From Streptomyces olivochromogenes (lineage in GTDB: Bacteria; Actinomycetota; Actinomycetes; Streptomycetales; Streptomycetaceae), in assembly GCF_021538895.1 (NCBI RefSeq), contig NZ_JADDRL010000024.1, positions 1-64,000 of the forward strand: a stretch of 64,000 nucleotides of DNA. The letters are read 5' to 3'. The notes beneath the pieces were generated by a model. The model was not told the origin of the DNA. It ran no database searches and saw nothing but the letters and a program-made list of their open reading frames with translations. The number at the start of each line of letters is the position of its first letter. Position 1 is the stretch's first letter. Of this stretch, positions 16,016 through 24,537 are shown piece after piece. A program made the position numbers and the translations under genes.

Positions 16016-16660
16016 CTACTCGAAGCCGTAGCGCCGTGCCGACTCCTCCTCCTGGGCCAGCCGGTGCAGTGCCTGGAGCAGCGGTTCGGCGAGGATCGCC
16101 CCGAGGACGGCCGTCTCCACCTTCTCGGCCTCCGACGGATGCGTCTCCACGAAGTCCAGGTCGAGCACGGCCGCCCGGTGCATCAACTGCGCGTACGCGA
16201 CCAGCCGTTCGGACTCCCAGTCGTAGCCGAGCCGCCGGAGCGCGGCCACCGCCACCACCAGCGAGCGGTACGCGGGGGAGAGGGTGACCAGAGCCTGCGC
16301 GTTCGCCCAGCCCAGCGTCCGCAGCAGTTCGCCCACTTCTTGGTGCGCGGCCCGGACGTACTCGTCCTCCTCGTCCGGCTCGCTCACCTGGGGCAGTGCC
16401 CACAGGGCGGCCCCCATCCGGATCGTCCGGCCGAGCGACTCGTCGTCGACGTGCTTCAGCACCTCGCGCACCGTGGCCACTGGCACCCGGCCGACCTGGA
16501 TCATCGCCCGCACCAGGCGCAGCCGGCGCAGGTGCTCCTCGTCGTACTCGGCCGTCGTGGTGTTGACCTGGCGGCCCGCCGGCAACAGCCCTTCGCGCAG
16601 GTAGTACTTGATCGTCGCGGTGGACACACCGCTGCGCCGACTCAGCTCGCCAAGCCGCAT
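16016..16660 (-). CDS. MerR-family transcriptional regulator
   Basis: A 214-residue regulator from ATG 16660, with AAGGAAGGG 8 bases upstream; the frame is open further but this start fits the family (MRLGELSRRSGVSTATIKYY). The N-terminal MerR winged helix covers ~1-70; the C-terminal part is helical with no Cys metal site (WALPQVSEPDEEDEYVRAAH), so the effector is more likely an organic ligand than a metal. It is divergent from the DUF4188 gene at 16747, with a dyad repeat in the 86-base gap that it probably binds. Confidence 0.88.
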   Translation of the reverse strand: MRLGELSRRSGVSTATIKYYLREGLLPAGRQVNTTTAEYDEEHLRRLRLVRAMIQVGRVPVATVREVLKHVDDESLGRTIRMGAALWALPQVSEPDEEDEYVRAAHQEVGELLRTLGWANAQALVTLSPAYRSLVVAVAALRRLGYDWESERLVAYAQLMHRAAVLDLDFVETHPSEAEKVETAVLGAILAEPLLQALHRLAQEEESARRYGFE

Positions 16661-16681
16661 GTCTTGCGCCCTTCCTTGGTA

Positions 16682-16726
16682 AGTGCCACTATCCAAGCAC
16701 CGCCGAGAAGGATAGTGCCGCTATCC
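16682..16726. promoter_or_regulatory. Probable MerR operator / divergent promoter
   Basis: The gap between the divergent genes holds the inverted arms AGTGCCACTATCC (16682-16694) and GGATAGTGCCGCT (16710-16722), plus an overlapping perfect dyad GGATAG-n5-CTATCC at 16710-16726. These are the right size and place for a MerR-type operator controlling both genes. Confidence 0.6.
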
Positions 16727-16746
16727 GATAGGGGATCCGGAGGCTC

Positions 16747-17268
16747 GTGATGGTCGTGAAGCCGGTGCCCGGGCGCACCACCGCCGCGGTGGACGGGGAC
16801 GCCGTGGTGCTCCTGATCGGCATGCGCGTCAACCACTTCTGGGCGGTGCACCAGTGGGTGCCGGTCATGGTGTCGATGCTCCGCATGCTGAAGGAGCTCG
16901 GACGGGACGCCGAGCGGGGGCTGCTGGGGCACGTACTGCTGACGGCCTCGCCGCGGACGTACTACGTCGTCCAGTACTGGGAGTCCAAGGAGAAGCTCTA
17001 CGCGTACGCGCACTCGCCCGACATGTTCCACCACCGGGCGTGGGCGATCATCAACCGCAAGGAGCGGGCGGGGAAGATGCGCGGGCACGTCGGGCTGTGG
17101 CACGAGACGTATGTCGTGCCCGAGGGGTCGCACGAGTCGATCTACGCCGACATGCCGGCCTTCGGCCTCGCGGCGGCGCACGGCCAGGTCCCGGTCGAGG
17201 CGCGGGGGCGCTATGCCAAGGACCGCTTCGCGCACCGCTCGGCCGGGGCCAGCGAGGAGACGCGTTGA
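16747..17268 (+). CDS. DUF4188 / monooxygenase-like protein
   Basis: A 173-residue protein starting GTG-ATG at 16747/16750, with GGAGG upstream. It matches what I recall of DUF4188 proteins: GMRVNHFWAVHQWVPVM (~25-41), YYVVQYWESKEKLYAYAHS (~72-90), HHRAWAIINR and VGLWHETYVV. These are predicted dimeric alpha-beta-barrel proteins, sometimes annotated as haem or monooxygenase-like, with no proven reaction. The MerR gene is divergent and probably controls it. No signal peptide. Confidence 0.72.
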   Translation: MMVVKPVPGRTTAAVDGDAVVLLIGMRVNHFWAVHQWVPVMVSMLRMLKELGRDAERGLLGHVLLTASPRTYYVVQYWESKEKLYAYAHSPDMFHHRAWAIINRKERAGKMRGHVGLWHETYVVPEGSHESIYADMPAFGLAAAHGQVPVEARGRYAKDRFAHRSAGASEETR

Positions 17269-17384
17269 CGGGCCGGGCCGGCATGCCGGTCGGCGAGCCC
17301 GACCGGCGAGGGGGACGGGGGACCGGGGAGGGCCTGCCGCGGCGTTGAGGCCGGCCTTCCCCGGGAGCGTCCCTGATCCGGTGG

Positions 17385-18101
17385 TCAGCCGGAGCGGCGC
17401 AGGGCCTCGGACAGGCGCGCGGCGGCGTCGATGACCGCCTGCGCGTGCATACGGCCCGGGTGGCGGGTCAGGCGCTCGATCGGACCGGAGACGGACACGG
17501 CGGCCACCACGCGGTTGGAGGGGCCGCGCACCGGCGCGGAGACGGACGCGACGCCCGGCTCCCGCTCGCCGATGGACTGGGCCCAGCCGCGCCGCCGTAC
17601 ACCCGACAGGGCCGTCGCCGTGAAACGGGCGCCCTGCAGGCCCCGGTGCAGGCGCTCCGGCTCCTCCCAGGCCATCAGGATCTGCGCGGACGAGCCCGCC
17701 TTCATCGTGAGGGTCGAACCGACCGGGACGGTGTCCCGCAGGCCGGACAGGCGTTCCGCCGCGGCCACGCAGATGCGCATGTCACCCTGGCGTCGGTAGA
17801 GCTGCGCGCTCTCGCCGGTGACGTCACGCAGGTGCGTGAGCACGGGGCCCGCCGTGGCCAGCAGGCGGTCCTCGCCCGCCGCCGCGGCCAGCTCGGCGAG
17901 CCGCGGGCCGAGAATGAAACGGCCCTGCATGTCGCGAGCCACCATGCGGTGGTGTTCCAAAGCCACGGCAAGGCGGTGTGCCGTGGGTCTTGCCAGTCCG
18001 GTGGCCCCGACCAGTCCCGCGAGGGTGGCCGGGCCGGACTCCAGAGCGCTCAGGACGAGGGCCGCCTTGTCCAGAACGCCGACGCCGCTACTGTTGTCCA
18101 T
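17385..18101 (-). CDS. ndgR: IclR-family regulator NdgR
   Basis: A 238-residue IclR regulator from ATG 18101 (MDNSSGVGVLDKAALVLSAL). The winged helix is at ~1-65 (LAGLVGATGLARPTAHRLA) and the IclR effector domain follows (~75-235). Length, N-terminus and the divergent leuCD genes identify NdgR, the Streptomyces regulator of leucine and methionine metabolism, nitrogen-dependent growth and antibiotic production. It is known to bind the ndgR-leuC intergenic region; the 189-base gap here is the expected target. Confidence 0.93.
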   Translation of the reverse strand: MDNSSGVGVLDKAALVLSALESGPATLAGLVGATGLARPTAHRLAVALEHHRMVARDMQGRFILGPRLAELAAAAGEDRLLATAGPVLTHLRDVTGESAQLYRRQGDMRICVAAAERLSGLRDTVPVGSTLTMKAGSSAQILMAWEEPERLHRGLQGARFTATALSGVRRRGWAQSIGEREPGVASVSAPVRGPSNRVVAAVSVSGPIERLTRHPGRMHAQAVIDAAARLSEALRRSG

Positions 18102-18290
18102 GCAACGATACTCACGTCTCACTCTGTGAAACGCAAGTTCAATTTTCGGTGAGACGCGCAACCCTTGTAAGCACAACGGCCCGAGCACCGAACGGGCCGG
18201 GCGGCGAGTGCCCGTGAACAGGGGCGCGGGCGCTGCCTCCTCAAGATCTCTAGTTGGGCCGGCGCACCATGGCCGGCCGAAGGGAAAGCG
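18102..18290. promoter_or_regulatory. ndgR-leuC divergent control region
   Basis: The 189-base gap contains an AT-richer stretch (18115-18170) next to the ndgR start and a leuC leader. No leucine-codon leader peptide is seen, which argues against classical attenuation and for repressor/activator control by NdgR. I do not mark a specific operator. Confidence 0.55.
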
Positions 18291-19718
18291 ATGGGTAGGA
18301 CACTCGCGGAGAAGGTCTGGGACGACCACGTCGTCCGGCGCGCCGAGGGCGAGCCCGACCTCCTCTTCATCGATCTGCACCTGCTGCACGAGGTGACCAG
18401 CCCGCAGGCCTTCGACGGGCTCCGCCAGAACGGCCGCCAGGTGCGCCGCCTCGACCTCACCATCGCGACCGAGGACCACAACACCCCGACCCTCGACATC
18501 GACAAGCCCATCGCGGACCCGGTCTCCCGCGCCCAGCTGGAGACGCTGCGCAAGAACTGCGCCGACTTCGGCGTCCGGCTGCACCCGCTGGGCGACGTCG
18601 AGCAGGGCGTCGTCCACGTCGTGGGCCCGCAGCTGGGCCTGACCCAGCCCGGCACCACCGTCGTCTGCGGCGACTCGCACACCTCCACGCACGGCGCCTT
18701 CGGCGCGCTGGCGTTCGGCATCGGCACCTCCCAGGTGGAGCACGTGCTGGCCACCCAGACGCTGCCGCTGGCCCGCCCCAAGACCATGGCCATCACCGTC
18801 GAGGGCGAGCTGCCCGAGGGCGTGACCGCCAAGGACCTGATCCTGGCGATCATCGCCAAGATCGGTACGGGCGGCGGCCAGGGCTACATCCTGGAGTACC
18901 GCGGCTCCGCCGTCGAGAAGCTCTCGATGGAGGCCCGGATGACCATCTGCAACATGTCGATCGAGGCCGGTGCCCGCGCGGGCATGATCGCCCCCGACGA
19001 GACGACCTTCGCGTACATCAAGGGCCGTGCCCACGCCCCCGAGGGCGAGGACTGGGACGCCGCCGTGGCGTACTGGAAGACCCTGAGGACGGACGAGGAC
19101 GCGGTCTTCGACGCCGAGGTCGTCATCCACGCCGACGAGCTGTCGCCGTTCGTCACCTGGGGCACCAACCCCGGCCAGGGCGCGCCGCTTTCGGCGCAGG
19201 TCCCCGACCCGGCTTCGTACGAAGACGCTTCGGAGCGCCTGGCCGCCGAAAAGGCCCTGGAATACATGGGGTTGGAGGCCGGTCAGGCGCTGCGCTCCAT
19301 CAACGTGGACACCGTCTTCGTAGGTTCCTGCACCAACGGCCGCATCGAGGACCTGCGTGCCGCCGCCGACATCCTGCGGGAGCGTAAAGTCGCCGACGGC
19401 GTACGGATGCTGGTCGTCCCGGGCTCCGCGCGGGTCGGTCTGCAGGCCGTCTCCGAGGGCTTGGACGTGGTCTTCAAGGAGGCCGGCGCCGAGTGGCGGC
19501 ACGCGGGCTGTTCGATGTGCCTGGGCATGAACCCGGACCAGCTGGCCCCGGGTGAGCGCTCCGCGTCCACCTCCAACCGCAACTTCGAGGGCCGGCAGGG
19601 CAAGGGCGGGCGTACGCACCTGGTGTCGCCGCAGGTCGCGGCCGCGACCGCCGTCCTGGGCCACCTGGCCTCCCCGGCCGACCTGGCCGACGCAACCGCC
19701 GCCCCCGCTGGAGTCTGA
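18291..19718 (+). CDS. leuC: 3-isopropylmalate dehydratase large subunit
   Basis: A 475-residue aconitase-family protein from ATG 18291. The 4Fe-4S ligands are Cys in [10 protein letters not shown] (~346) and the pair in [11 protein letters not shown] (~406-409). Substrate residues lie in [13 protein letters not shown] (~124). With LeuD it isomerises 2-isopropylmalate to 3-isopropylmalate in leucine synthesis. leuD begins 5 bases after the stop. Divergent ndgR supports the assignment. Confidence 0.97.
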   Translation: MGRTLAEKVWDDHVVRRAEGEPDLLFIDLHLLHEVTSPQAFDGLRQNGRQVRRLDLTIATEDHNTPTLDIDKPIADPVSRAQLETLRKNCADFGVRLHPLGDVEQGVVHVVGPQLGLTQPGTTVVCGDSHTSTHGAFGALAFGIGTSQVEHVLATQTLPLARPKTMAITVEGELPEGVTAKDLILAIIAKIGTGGGQGYILEYRGSAVEKLSMEARMTICNMSIEAGARAGMIAPDETTFAYIKGRAHAPEGEDWDAAVAYWKTLRTDEDAVFDAEVVIHADELSPFVTWGTNPGQGAPLSAQVPDPASYEDASERLAAEKALEYMGLEAGQALRSINVDTVFVGSCTNGRIEDLRAAADILRERKVADGVRMLVVPGSARVGLQAVSEGLDVVFKEAGAEWRHAGCSMCLGMNPDQLAPGERSASTSNRNFEGRQGKGGRTHLVSPQVAAATAVLGHLASPADLADATAAPAGV

Positions 19719-19723
19719 GAGTC

Positions 19724-20317
19724 ATGGAAGCATTCACCACCCACACCGGCCGGGCCGTCCCGCTGCGCCGCAGCAACGTCGACACCGACCAGATCATCCC
19801 TGCTCACTGGCTCAAGAAGGTGACCCGGGACGGGTTCGAGGACGGGCTGTTCGAGGCCTGGCGCAAGGACCCGGAGTTCGTGCTCAACCGCCCCGAGCGG
19901 CAGGGCGCCACCGTCCTGGTCGCGGGCCCCGACTTCGGCACCGGCTCCTCCCGTGAGCACGCCGTCTGGGCGCTGCAGAACTACGGCTTCAAGGCGGTCG
20001 TCTCCTCCCGCTACGCCGACATCTTCCGCGGTAACTCGCTGAAGAACGGCCTGCTCACGGTGGTTCTGGAGCAGCAGACCGTGGATGCGCTGTGGGAGCT
20101 CACGGAGAAGGACCCGCAGGCCGAGATCACGGTGGACCTCGAGGCCCGTGAGGTGCGCGCCGAGGGCATCACCGCCTCCTTCGAGCTGGACGAGAACTCC
20201 CGCTGGCGGCTGCTGAACGGGCTGGACGACATCTCCATCACCCTCCAGAACGAGGCCGACATCGCCGCCTACGAGGCCAAGCGGCCCTCCTACAAGCCGC
20301 GGACGCTCCAGGTCTGA
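19724..20317 (+). CDS. leuD: 3-isopropylmalate dehydratase small subunit
   Basis: A 197-residue swivel-domain subunit from ATG 19724. It shows [18 protein letters not shown] (~13-30) and the phosphate-binding-like [13 protein letters not shown] (~72). It pairs with LeuC; the two are an operon with a 5-base gap. Length is normal for the family. Confidence 0.97.
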   Translation: MEAFTTHTGRAVPLRRSNVDTDQIIPAHWLKKVTRDGFEDGLFEAWRKDPEFVLNRPERQGATVLVAGPDFGTGSSREHAVWALQNYGFKAVVSSRYADIFRGNSLKNGLLTVVLEQQTVDALWELTEKDPQAEITVDLEAREVRAEGITASFELDENSRWRLLNGLDDISITLQNEADIAAYEAKRPSYKPRTLQV

Positions 20318-20363
20318 ACCAAGTCCCGAACGGGTCGAGATTCGGCCACCACAACACCCCCTC

Positions 20364-20394
20364 TGTACCCCCGATCGCCACGATTGGGGGTACA
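20364..20394 (+). terminator. Terminator after leuCD
   Basis: A 14-bp stem with one G-T pair (20364-20377 with 20381-20394) and a 3-base loop, 47 bases after the leuD stop. Confidence 0.8.
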
Positions 20395-20580
20395 GCCATG
20401 TCTGCACCCGAACGGCCCTGGGCGTTCCCGCAGGTCCGCTCAACTTCCCACGTTAGTGCGGCGGTTGCCTGGGTAAGTGAGTGCTGTGATTGCGGGCTTG
20501 GCAAGTGCCCGGAAGGCCATTCGAGGCGGCAGTTGCACCCTGCGCAGGCGACAACTCGCCCCAGATGGCACAATCTGTGC

Positions 20581-20811
20581 ATGGACAGCGACGGCCAACT
20601 CACGCTCTATACGGCGGTCGCGGCCCAACTGAAGGAAGCGCACGCAAGAGTGCGCGCACTGCAAGTCCCGGAGGGCGTACGGATGGCGCTGACCCGGAAG
20701 CTGCTGGTCATTACGGCCGCGGCCAAGCACGATCTCGCCGATGCGGCAAGGCGTCTGGAGCGGTTCACGGCGGACCTGGACGAGGGTCGAATCCCTGACG
20801 AGGAACGCTGA
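20581..20811 (+). CDS. Conserved small hypothetical protein
   Basis: A 76-residue helical, charged protein (MDSDGQLTLYTAVAAQLKEA...). ATG 20581 has no ribosome site; CACAAT at 20569-20574 could be a -10 box with transcription starting at or next to the ATG, so the mRNA may be leaderless. The frame is open upstream to 20398 but that part lacks codon bias. The protein has heptad-like Ala/Leu spacing (ADAARRLERFTADLDEG), suggesting a short coiled coil. No function known to me; conserved position before hupS in Streptomyces. Confidence 0.75.
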   Translation: MDSDGQLTLYTAVAAQLKEAHARVRALQVPEGVRMALTRKLLVITAAAKHDLADAARRLERFTADLDEGRIPDEER

Positions 20812-20947
20812 ACCGCCCGAGACAACCGAGTCGGTTGCGGCACAAGGGTGATAAGCCCGTTTCGTGTTTGATTTGCGGTATATATCTGCCTAACGTGCGA
20901 AAAAGCTTGAACACTTTCGTTCTGGCGATGTCTCCGAAGGGGAAGAC

Positions 20948-21583
20948 GTGAACAAGGCGCAGCTCGTTGAAGCGATTGCCGACAAGATGGGTGGCCGCCA
21001 GCAGGCCGCCGATGCTGTCGATCATGTTCTGGACGCCATCGTCCGCGCGGTCGTCGCGGGCGAGCGGGTCTCGGTCACCGGCTTCGGGTCCTTCGAGAAG
21101 GTGGACCGCCCCGCCCGCTACGCCCGTAACCCCCAGACGGGCGAGAGGGTTCGGGTCAAGAAGACCTCCGTGCCGCGCTTCCGCGCCGGTCAGGGCTTCA
21201 AGGACCTGGTGAGCGGCTCGAAGAAGCTGCCGCGCGGCGGTGAGGTCGCGGTCAAGAAGGCGCCCAAGGGCAGCCTGACCGGCGGAGCCGCCGCCACGGT
21301 CAAGAAGGCCGCGGCGAAGAAGGCCACCAAGGCGGCCGCGAAGAAGGTCACGGCGAAGAAGGCGGCGCCCGTGAAGAAGGCCGTCACCGCCAAGAAGGTC
21401 GTGGCGAAGAAGACGACCGCGAAGAAGACCACGGCGGCCGCCAAGAAGACGACCACGGCCAAGGCCGCGGCCAAGAAGACCACCGCCAAGAAGGCCCCTG
21501 CGAAGAAGGTCACCGCCAAGAAGGCCCCGGCCAAGAAGTCGACGGCCCGCAAGACCACCGCCAAGAAGGCCACCGCCCGCTAG
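20948..21583 (+). CDS. hupS: HU-like nucleoid protein with lysine-rich tail (HupS)
   Basis: A 211-residue protein from GTG 20948. Residues ~1-92 are a standard HU domain (MNKAQLVEAIADKMGGRQQA, then RNPQTGERVRVKK arm and GFGSFEKV). From ~100 to the end the sequence is a Lys/Ala/Thr repeat tail of KKATAKK-type units, like histone H1. Such two-part HU proteins are actinobacterial; in Streptomyces this is the spore nucleoid protein HupS that compacts and protects DNA. It has its own AT-rich upstream region (20812-20947). Confidence 0.95.
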   Translation: MNKAQLVEAIADKMGGRQQAADAVDHVLDAIVRAVVAGERVSVTGFGSFEKVDRPARYARNPQTGERVRVKKTSVPRFRAGQGFKDLVSGSKKLPRGGEVAVKKAPKGSLTGGAAATVKKAAAKKATKAAAKKVTAKKAAPVKKAVTAKKVVAKKTTAKKTTAAAKKTTTAKAAAKKTTAKKAPAKKVTAKKAPAKKSTARKTTAKKATAR

Positions 21584-21610
21584 AGGCGAGGCACAGGGCA
21601 CTCACACGCC

Positions 21611-21639
21611 GGGCCGGACTCCCGTGGGGAGCCCGGCCC
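21611..21639. terminator. Bidirectional terminator between hupS and the converging small gene
   Basis: Stem GGGCCGG/CCGGCCC (21611-21617 with 21633-21639) with an inner CTCCC/GGGAG stem. It lies between the convergent stops at 21583 and 21661. Confidence 0.75.
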
Positions 21640-21660
21640 GCGGCGCGTCCGGGGGGACGC

Positions 21661-21864
21661 TCAGAACGTCTGCAGGGTCACGAGCGTGATGCGGAGGCCG
21701 TCTTCGGCACCCTCCGTCTCGATCCGTACGCGCTGTCCCGGCCGCAGCAGCCGCAGCCCTCCCGCGTCGAACGCCGGAGCGTCGAAGGGCACCGGCGTCC
21801 CGTCGTCGAGCAGTACCTGCCCGCTGCGGGTCTCGGGGTCGTACGTGTATGCGGTCGCCTGCAT
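21661..21864 (-). CDS. Small conserved beta-rich protein, cold-shock-like
   Basis: A 67-residue protein (MQATAYTYDPETRSGQVLLD...), apparently all beta strand, with GLRLLRPGQRVRIETEG in the second half. The alternation and length resemble an OB-fold or cold-shock-like domain, but the RNA-binding FGF/VFVH motifs are absent, so nucleic-acid binding is not assured. The gene starts 20 bases after the cofC stop and is probably cotranscribed with it. Function unknown. Confidence 0.75.
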   Translation of the reverse strand: MQATAYTYDPETRSGQVLLDDGTPVPFDAPAFDAGGLRLLRPGQRVRIETEGAEDGLRITLVTLQTF

Positions 21865-21884
21865 GGCGGAAGCCTACTGTGCCG

Positions 21885-22523
21885 CTACTGCCCGGGAATC
21901 AGCAGCCGGGCCGTCGCCGCCGCCGTCCGCGGACCCACCCCCAGCGCCAGCGCCGCCCGCAGGTCCTCGCCGGTGTCCACGTCCTGGCGTACCGAATCCA
22001 CCGCGTCCAGCCCGAGTTCCACCGCCCCCGACGCCCGGTGCCGGGCCCGGGAATCGACGCCGAATGCCGGGTGCAATTCCCGGCCGCCGGCCGCCGTCAG
22101 CAGGGTGGTGCCGATTGCGGCCGCATCGGGGAGAAAAGCCCGCGGGAATTGAGCCGCCGCGGCCAGGACCCGGGACAATTCCGCGGGGCGCAGGGCGGGC
22201 AGATCGGCGTTCAGGGCCGCCACCGGGGTTTCGGCGCGCCGGGACCGTATGACCCTCGCCCCGTGCGCCAGGGCGGCGTTCAGGCCGCCACCGGGCTCGT
22301 CCGCCACGATGCGGGCCCCCAGCGCCGCGAGCTCGCGGCCCGCGAGCGCGTCGCCCGTGACGACCGCCACATCCCCGACCTGCGGACAAGCCAGCGCCGC
22401 GGCCACCGTGTCCTGCGCGAACGCGAGGGCCAGCCCCGGGCGCAGCCCGTCGGCGGCGGTGTCCGAGAGCCTGCTCTTGGCCCGCGCCAAGGGCTTCACG
22501 GGGATGACCAAGGTCCACTGCAC
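21885..22523 (-). CDS. cofC: 2-phospho-L-lactate guanylyltransferase
   Basis: A 212-residue nucleotidyltransferase of the CofC/FbiD family. N-terminus MQWTLVIPVKPLARAKSRLS has the Lys and Arg of the GTP-binding loop; ALNADLPALRP (~101) carries the catalytic Asp pair; VDTGEDLRAAL is near the end. It activates 2-phospholactate or phosphoenolpyruvate with GTP in coenzyme F420 synthesis. Streptomyces uses F420 in secondary metabolism. It is divergent from the acyltransferase gene; the gap of 155 bases holds both promoters. Confidence 0.9.
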   Translation of the reverse strand: MQWTLVIPVKPLARAKSRLSDTAADGLRPGLALAFAQDTVAAALACPQVGDVAVVTGDALAGRELAALGARIVADEPGGGLNAALAHGARVIRSRRAETPVAALNADLPALRPAELSRVLAAAAQFPRAFLPDAAAIGTTLLTAAGGRELHPAFGVDSRARHRASGAVELGLDAVDSVRQDVDTGEDLRAALALGVGPRTAAATARLLIPGQ

Positions 22524-22678
22524 CGGCGTACCGTCCCTTACTGGTTGCGGTCATTGTCACCCGGGTCCTCTGGCGGCCCGGGCGGCGGGGCGTACGGTGT
22601 TCTCGACAGACCGGCGGCCTGGGGCGACACTTGTGCGGCCCCCCGGCCCCGGGGGCAGTCCTAGAGGAAGGTGTCCGA

Positions 22679-23461
22679 GTGTCCCGCCGCAGAATCGGCT
22701 TCTGGTACCGCTTCGCAGCGGTCCTGTGCAAACCGCCGCTGGTGATTCTGATCAAGCGGGACTGGCGTGGAATGGAGCACATTCCGGCCGAGGGTGGATT
22801 TATCACCGCGGTGAACCACAATTCCCACGTCGACCCCTTCGCGTACGCGCACTATCAGTACAACACCGGACGCGTTCCGCGATTCCTGGCGAAGAGCGGG
22901 CTTTTCAAGAAGGGATTCGTCGGTGCCGCGATGCGCGGCACCGGGCAGATCCCCGTGTACCGCGAGAGCACCGACGCGCTCAGCGCGTTCCGGGCCGCGA
23001 TCGACGCCGTGGAACGCGGTGAGTGCGTCGCCTTCTACCCCGAGGGCACCCTCACCCGCGACCCGAACGGCTGGCCCATGACCGCCAAGACCGGTGCCGC
23101 GCGCGTGGCCCTGCAGACGAAGTGCCCGGTCGTCCCGGTCGCGCAGTGGGGCGCCAACGCGCTCCTGCCGGCGTACGCCAAGAAGCCGGACCTCTTTCCG
23201 CGCAAGACGCACCACGTCCTGGCCGGCCCGCCCGTCGACCTGTCGCGCTTCTACGACCAGGAGATGACCCCGGAGCTCCTCAAGGAGGCCACCGAGGTCA
23301 TCATGGCCGCCATCACCCGCCTGCTGGAGGAGATCCGCGGCGAGAAGGCGCCCGAGACGCCGTACGACCCGCGCCGCGAGCGGATCGAGCAGCGGCGCCG
23401 GACCGAGGCACAGACGCAGTCGCAGGGCAGGCAGGCAGAAGGGCAGGGACGGGGCAAGTGA
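22679..23461 (+). CDS. plsC: 1-acyl-sn-glycerol-3-phosphate acyltransferase
   Basis: A 260-residue PlsC-family acyltransferase. GTG 22679 is chosen for the GAGGAAG site 8 bases upstream. The catalytic NHx4D motif appears as NHNSHVD (~47), the substrate motif as PEGTLTRD (~121), and VPVAQWG follows. A hydrophobic N-terminal stretch (FWYRFAAVLCKPPLVILI) may dip into the membrane. It transfers an acyl chain to lysophosphatidate. The last 20-30 residues are a Gln/Arg-rich tail. It overlaps gpsA by 4 bases (GTGA), so phospholipid precursor synthesis genes are coupled. Confidence 0.88.
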   Translation: MSRRRIGFWYRFAAVLCKPPLVILIKRDWRGMEHIPAEGGFITAVNHNSHVDPFAYAHYQYNTGRVPRFLAKSGLFKKGFVGAAMRGTGQIPVYRESTDALSAFRAAIDAVERGECVAFYPEGTLTRDPNGWPMTAKTGAARVALQTKCPVVPVAQWGANALLPAYAKKPDLFPRKTHHVLAGPPVDLSRFYDQEMTPELLKEATEVIMAAITRLLEEIRGEKAPETPYDPRRERIEQRRRTEAQTQSQGRQAEGQGRGK

Positions 23462-24468
23462 GCAAGCCGGTCAAGGCGGCGGTCTTCAGCGCCGGTTCGT
23501 GGGGCACGGCGTTCGGCATGGTGCTCGCCGACGCGGGGTGCGACGTCACCCTGTGGGGCCGCCGCGCGGAGGTCGTGGAGGCGATCAACTCCACCCGGAC
23601 GAACCCCGACTACCTGCCGGGCGTCGAGCTCCCGGCGAACCTGCGGGCCACCACCGACCCGGCCGAGGCCGCCGCCGGCGCCGACTTCACGGTCCTCTCG
23701 GTGCCTTCCCAGACCCTGCGCGCCAACCTCGCGGAATGGAGTCCGCTGCTCGCGCCCGACACCGTCCTCGTCTCCCTCATGAAGGGCGTCGAACTGGGCT
23801 CCACGATGCGGATGAGCGAGGTCATCGAGGACGTCGCCAAGGTCGGCCGGGACCGCGTCGCGGTCGTCACCGGGCCCAACCTGGCCCGGGAGATCGCCGC
23901 CCGCATGCCCGCCGCCGCCGTGGTGGCCTGCACCGACGAGGCGGTCGCCCAGCGGCTCCAGGCCGCCTGCCACACCGCGTACTTCCGCCCGTACACCAAC
24001 ACCGACGTCGTCGGCTGCGAACTCGGCGGCGCGGTCAAGAACGTGATCGGGCTCGCGGTCGGCATCGCCGACGGCATGGGCCTCGGCGACAACGCCAAGG
24101 GCTCGCTGATCACGCGCGGTCTCGCCGAGACCACCCGGCTCGGTCTGGCGCTCGGCGCCGACCCGCTGACCTTCTCCGGACTCGCGGGCCTGGGCGACCT
24201 GGTGGCCACCTGCTCCTCGCCGCTGTCCCGCAACCACACCTTCGGCACCAACCTCGGCAAGGGCATGACCCTGGAGGAGACCATCGCGGTCACCCGGCAG
24301 ACCGCCGAGGGCGTCAAGTCGTGCGAGTCCGTGGCGGATCTGGCCCGCAGGCACGGCGTCGACATGCCGATCACCGAGACGGTGGTGGACATCGTGCACG
24401 AGGGCAAGCCGCCGGTGGTCGCCCTCAAGGAGCTGATGTCGCGCAGCGCGAAACCCGAACGACGCTGA
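23458..24468 (+). CDS. gpsA: Glycerol-3-phosphate dehydrogenase [NAD(P)+]
   Basis: A 336-residue enzyme from GTG 23458 (MSKPVKAAVF). It makes sn-glycerol-3-phosphate for phospholipids. The Rossmann loop reads FSAGSWGTA; the first Gly of the usual GxGxxG is Ser11 (AGC in place of GGC). Other conserved motifs are normal: GPNLAREIA (~140), the catalytic Lys in GGAVKNVIGLAVG (~192) and NAKGSLITRGL (~213) and SPLSRNHTFG (~256). Coupled to plsC by a 4-base overlap; ddlA follows after 69 bases. Confidence 0.95.
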   Translation: MSKPVKAAVFSAGSWGTAFGMVLADAGCDVTLWGRRAEVVEAINSTRTNPDYLPGVELPANLRATTDPAEAAAGADFTVLSVPSQTLRANLAEWSPLLAPDTVLVSLMKGVELGSTMRMSEVIEDVAKVGRDRVAVVTGPNLAREIAARMPAAAVVACTDEAVAQRLQAACHTAYFRPYTNTDVVGCELGGAVKNVIGLAVGIADGMGLGDNAKGSLITRGLAETTRLGLALGADPLTFSGLAGLGDLVATCSSPLSRNHTFGTNLGKGMTLEETIAVTRQTAEGVKSCESVADLARRHGVDMPITETVVDIVHEGKPPVVALKELMSRSAKPERR

Positions 24469-24537
24469 GCGACGCCGGGCGCCCCCGCCGTTCCAACGCT
24501 GTCTCGGGGCACTACCACCGGGTACTCTCAACGCGAT

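Noticed and set aside
18102..18290. Leucine attenuator leader peptide before leuC
   Set aside because: No short ORF with clustered Leu codons and no alternative hairpins followed by a T run.
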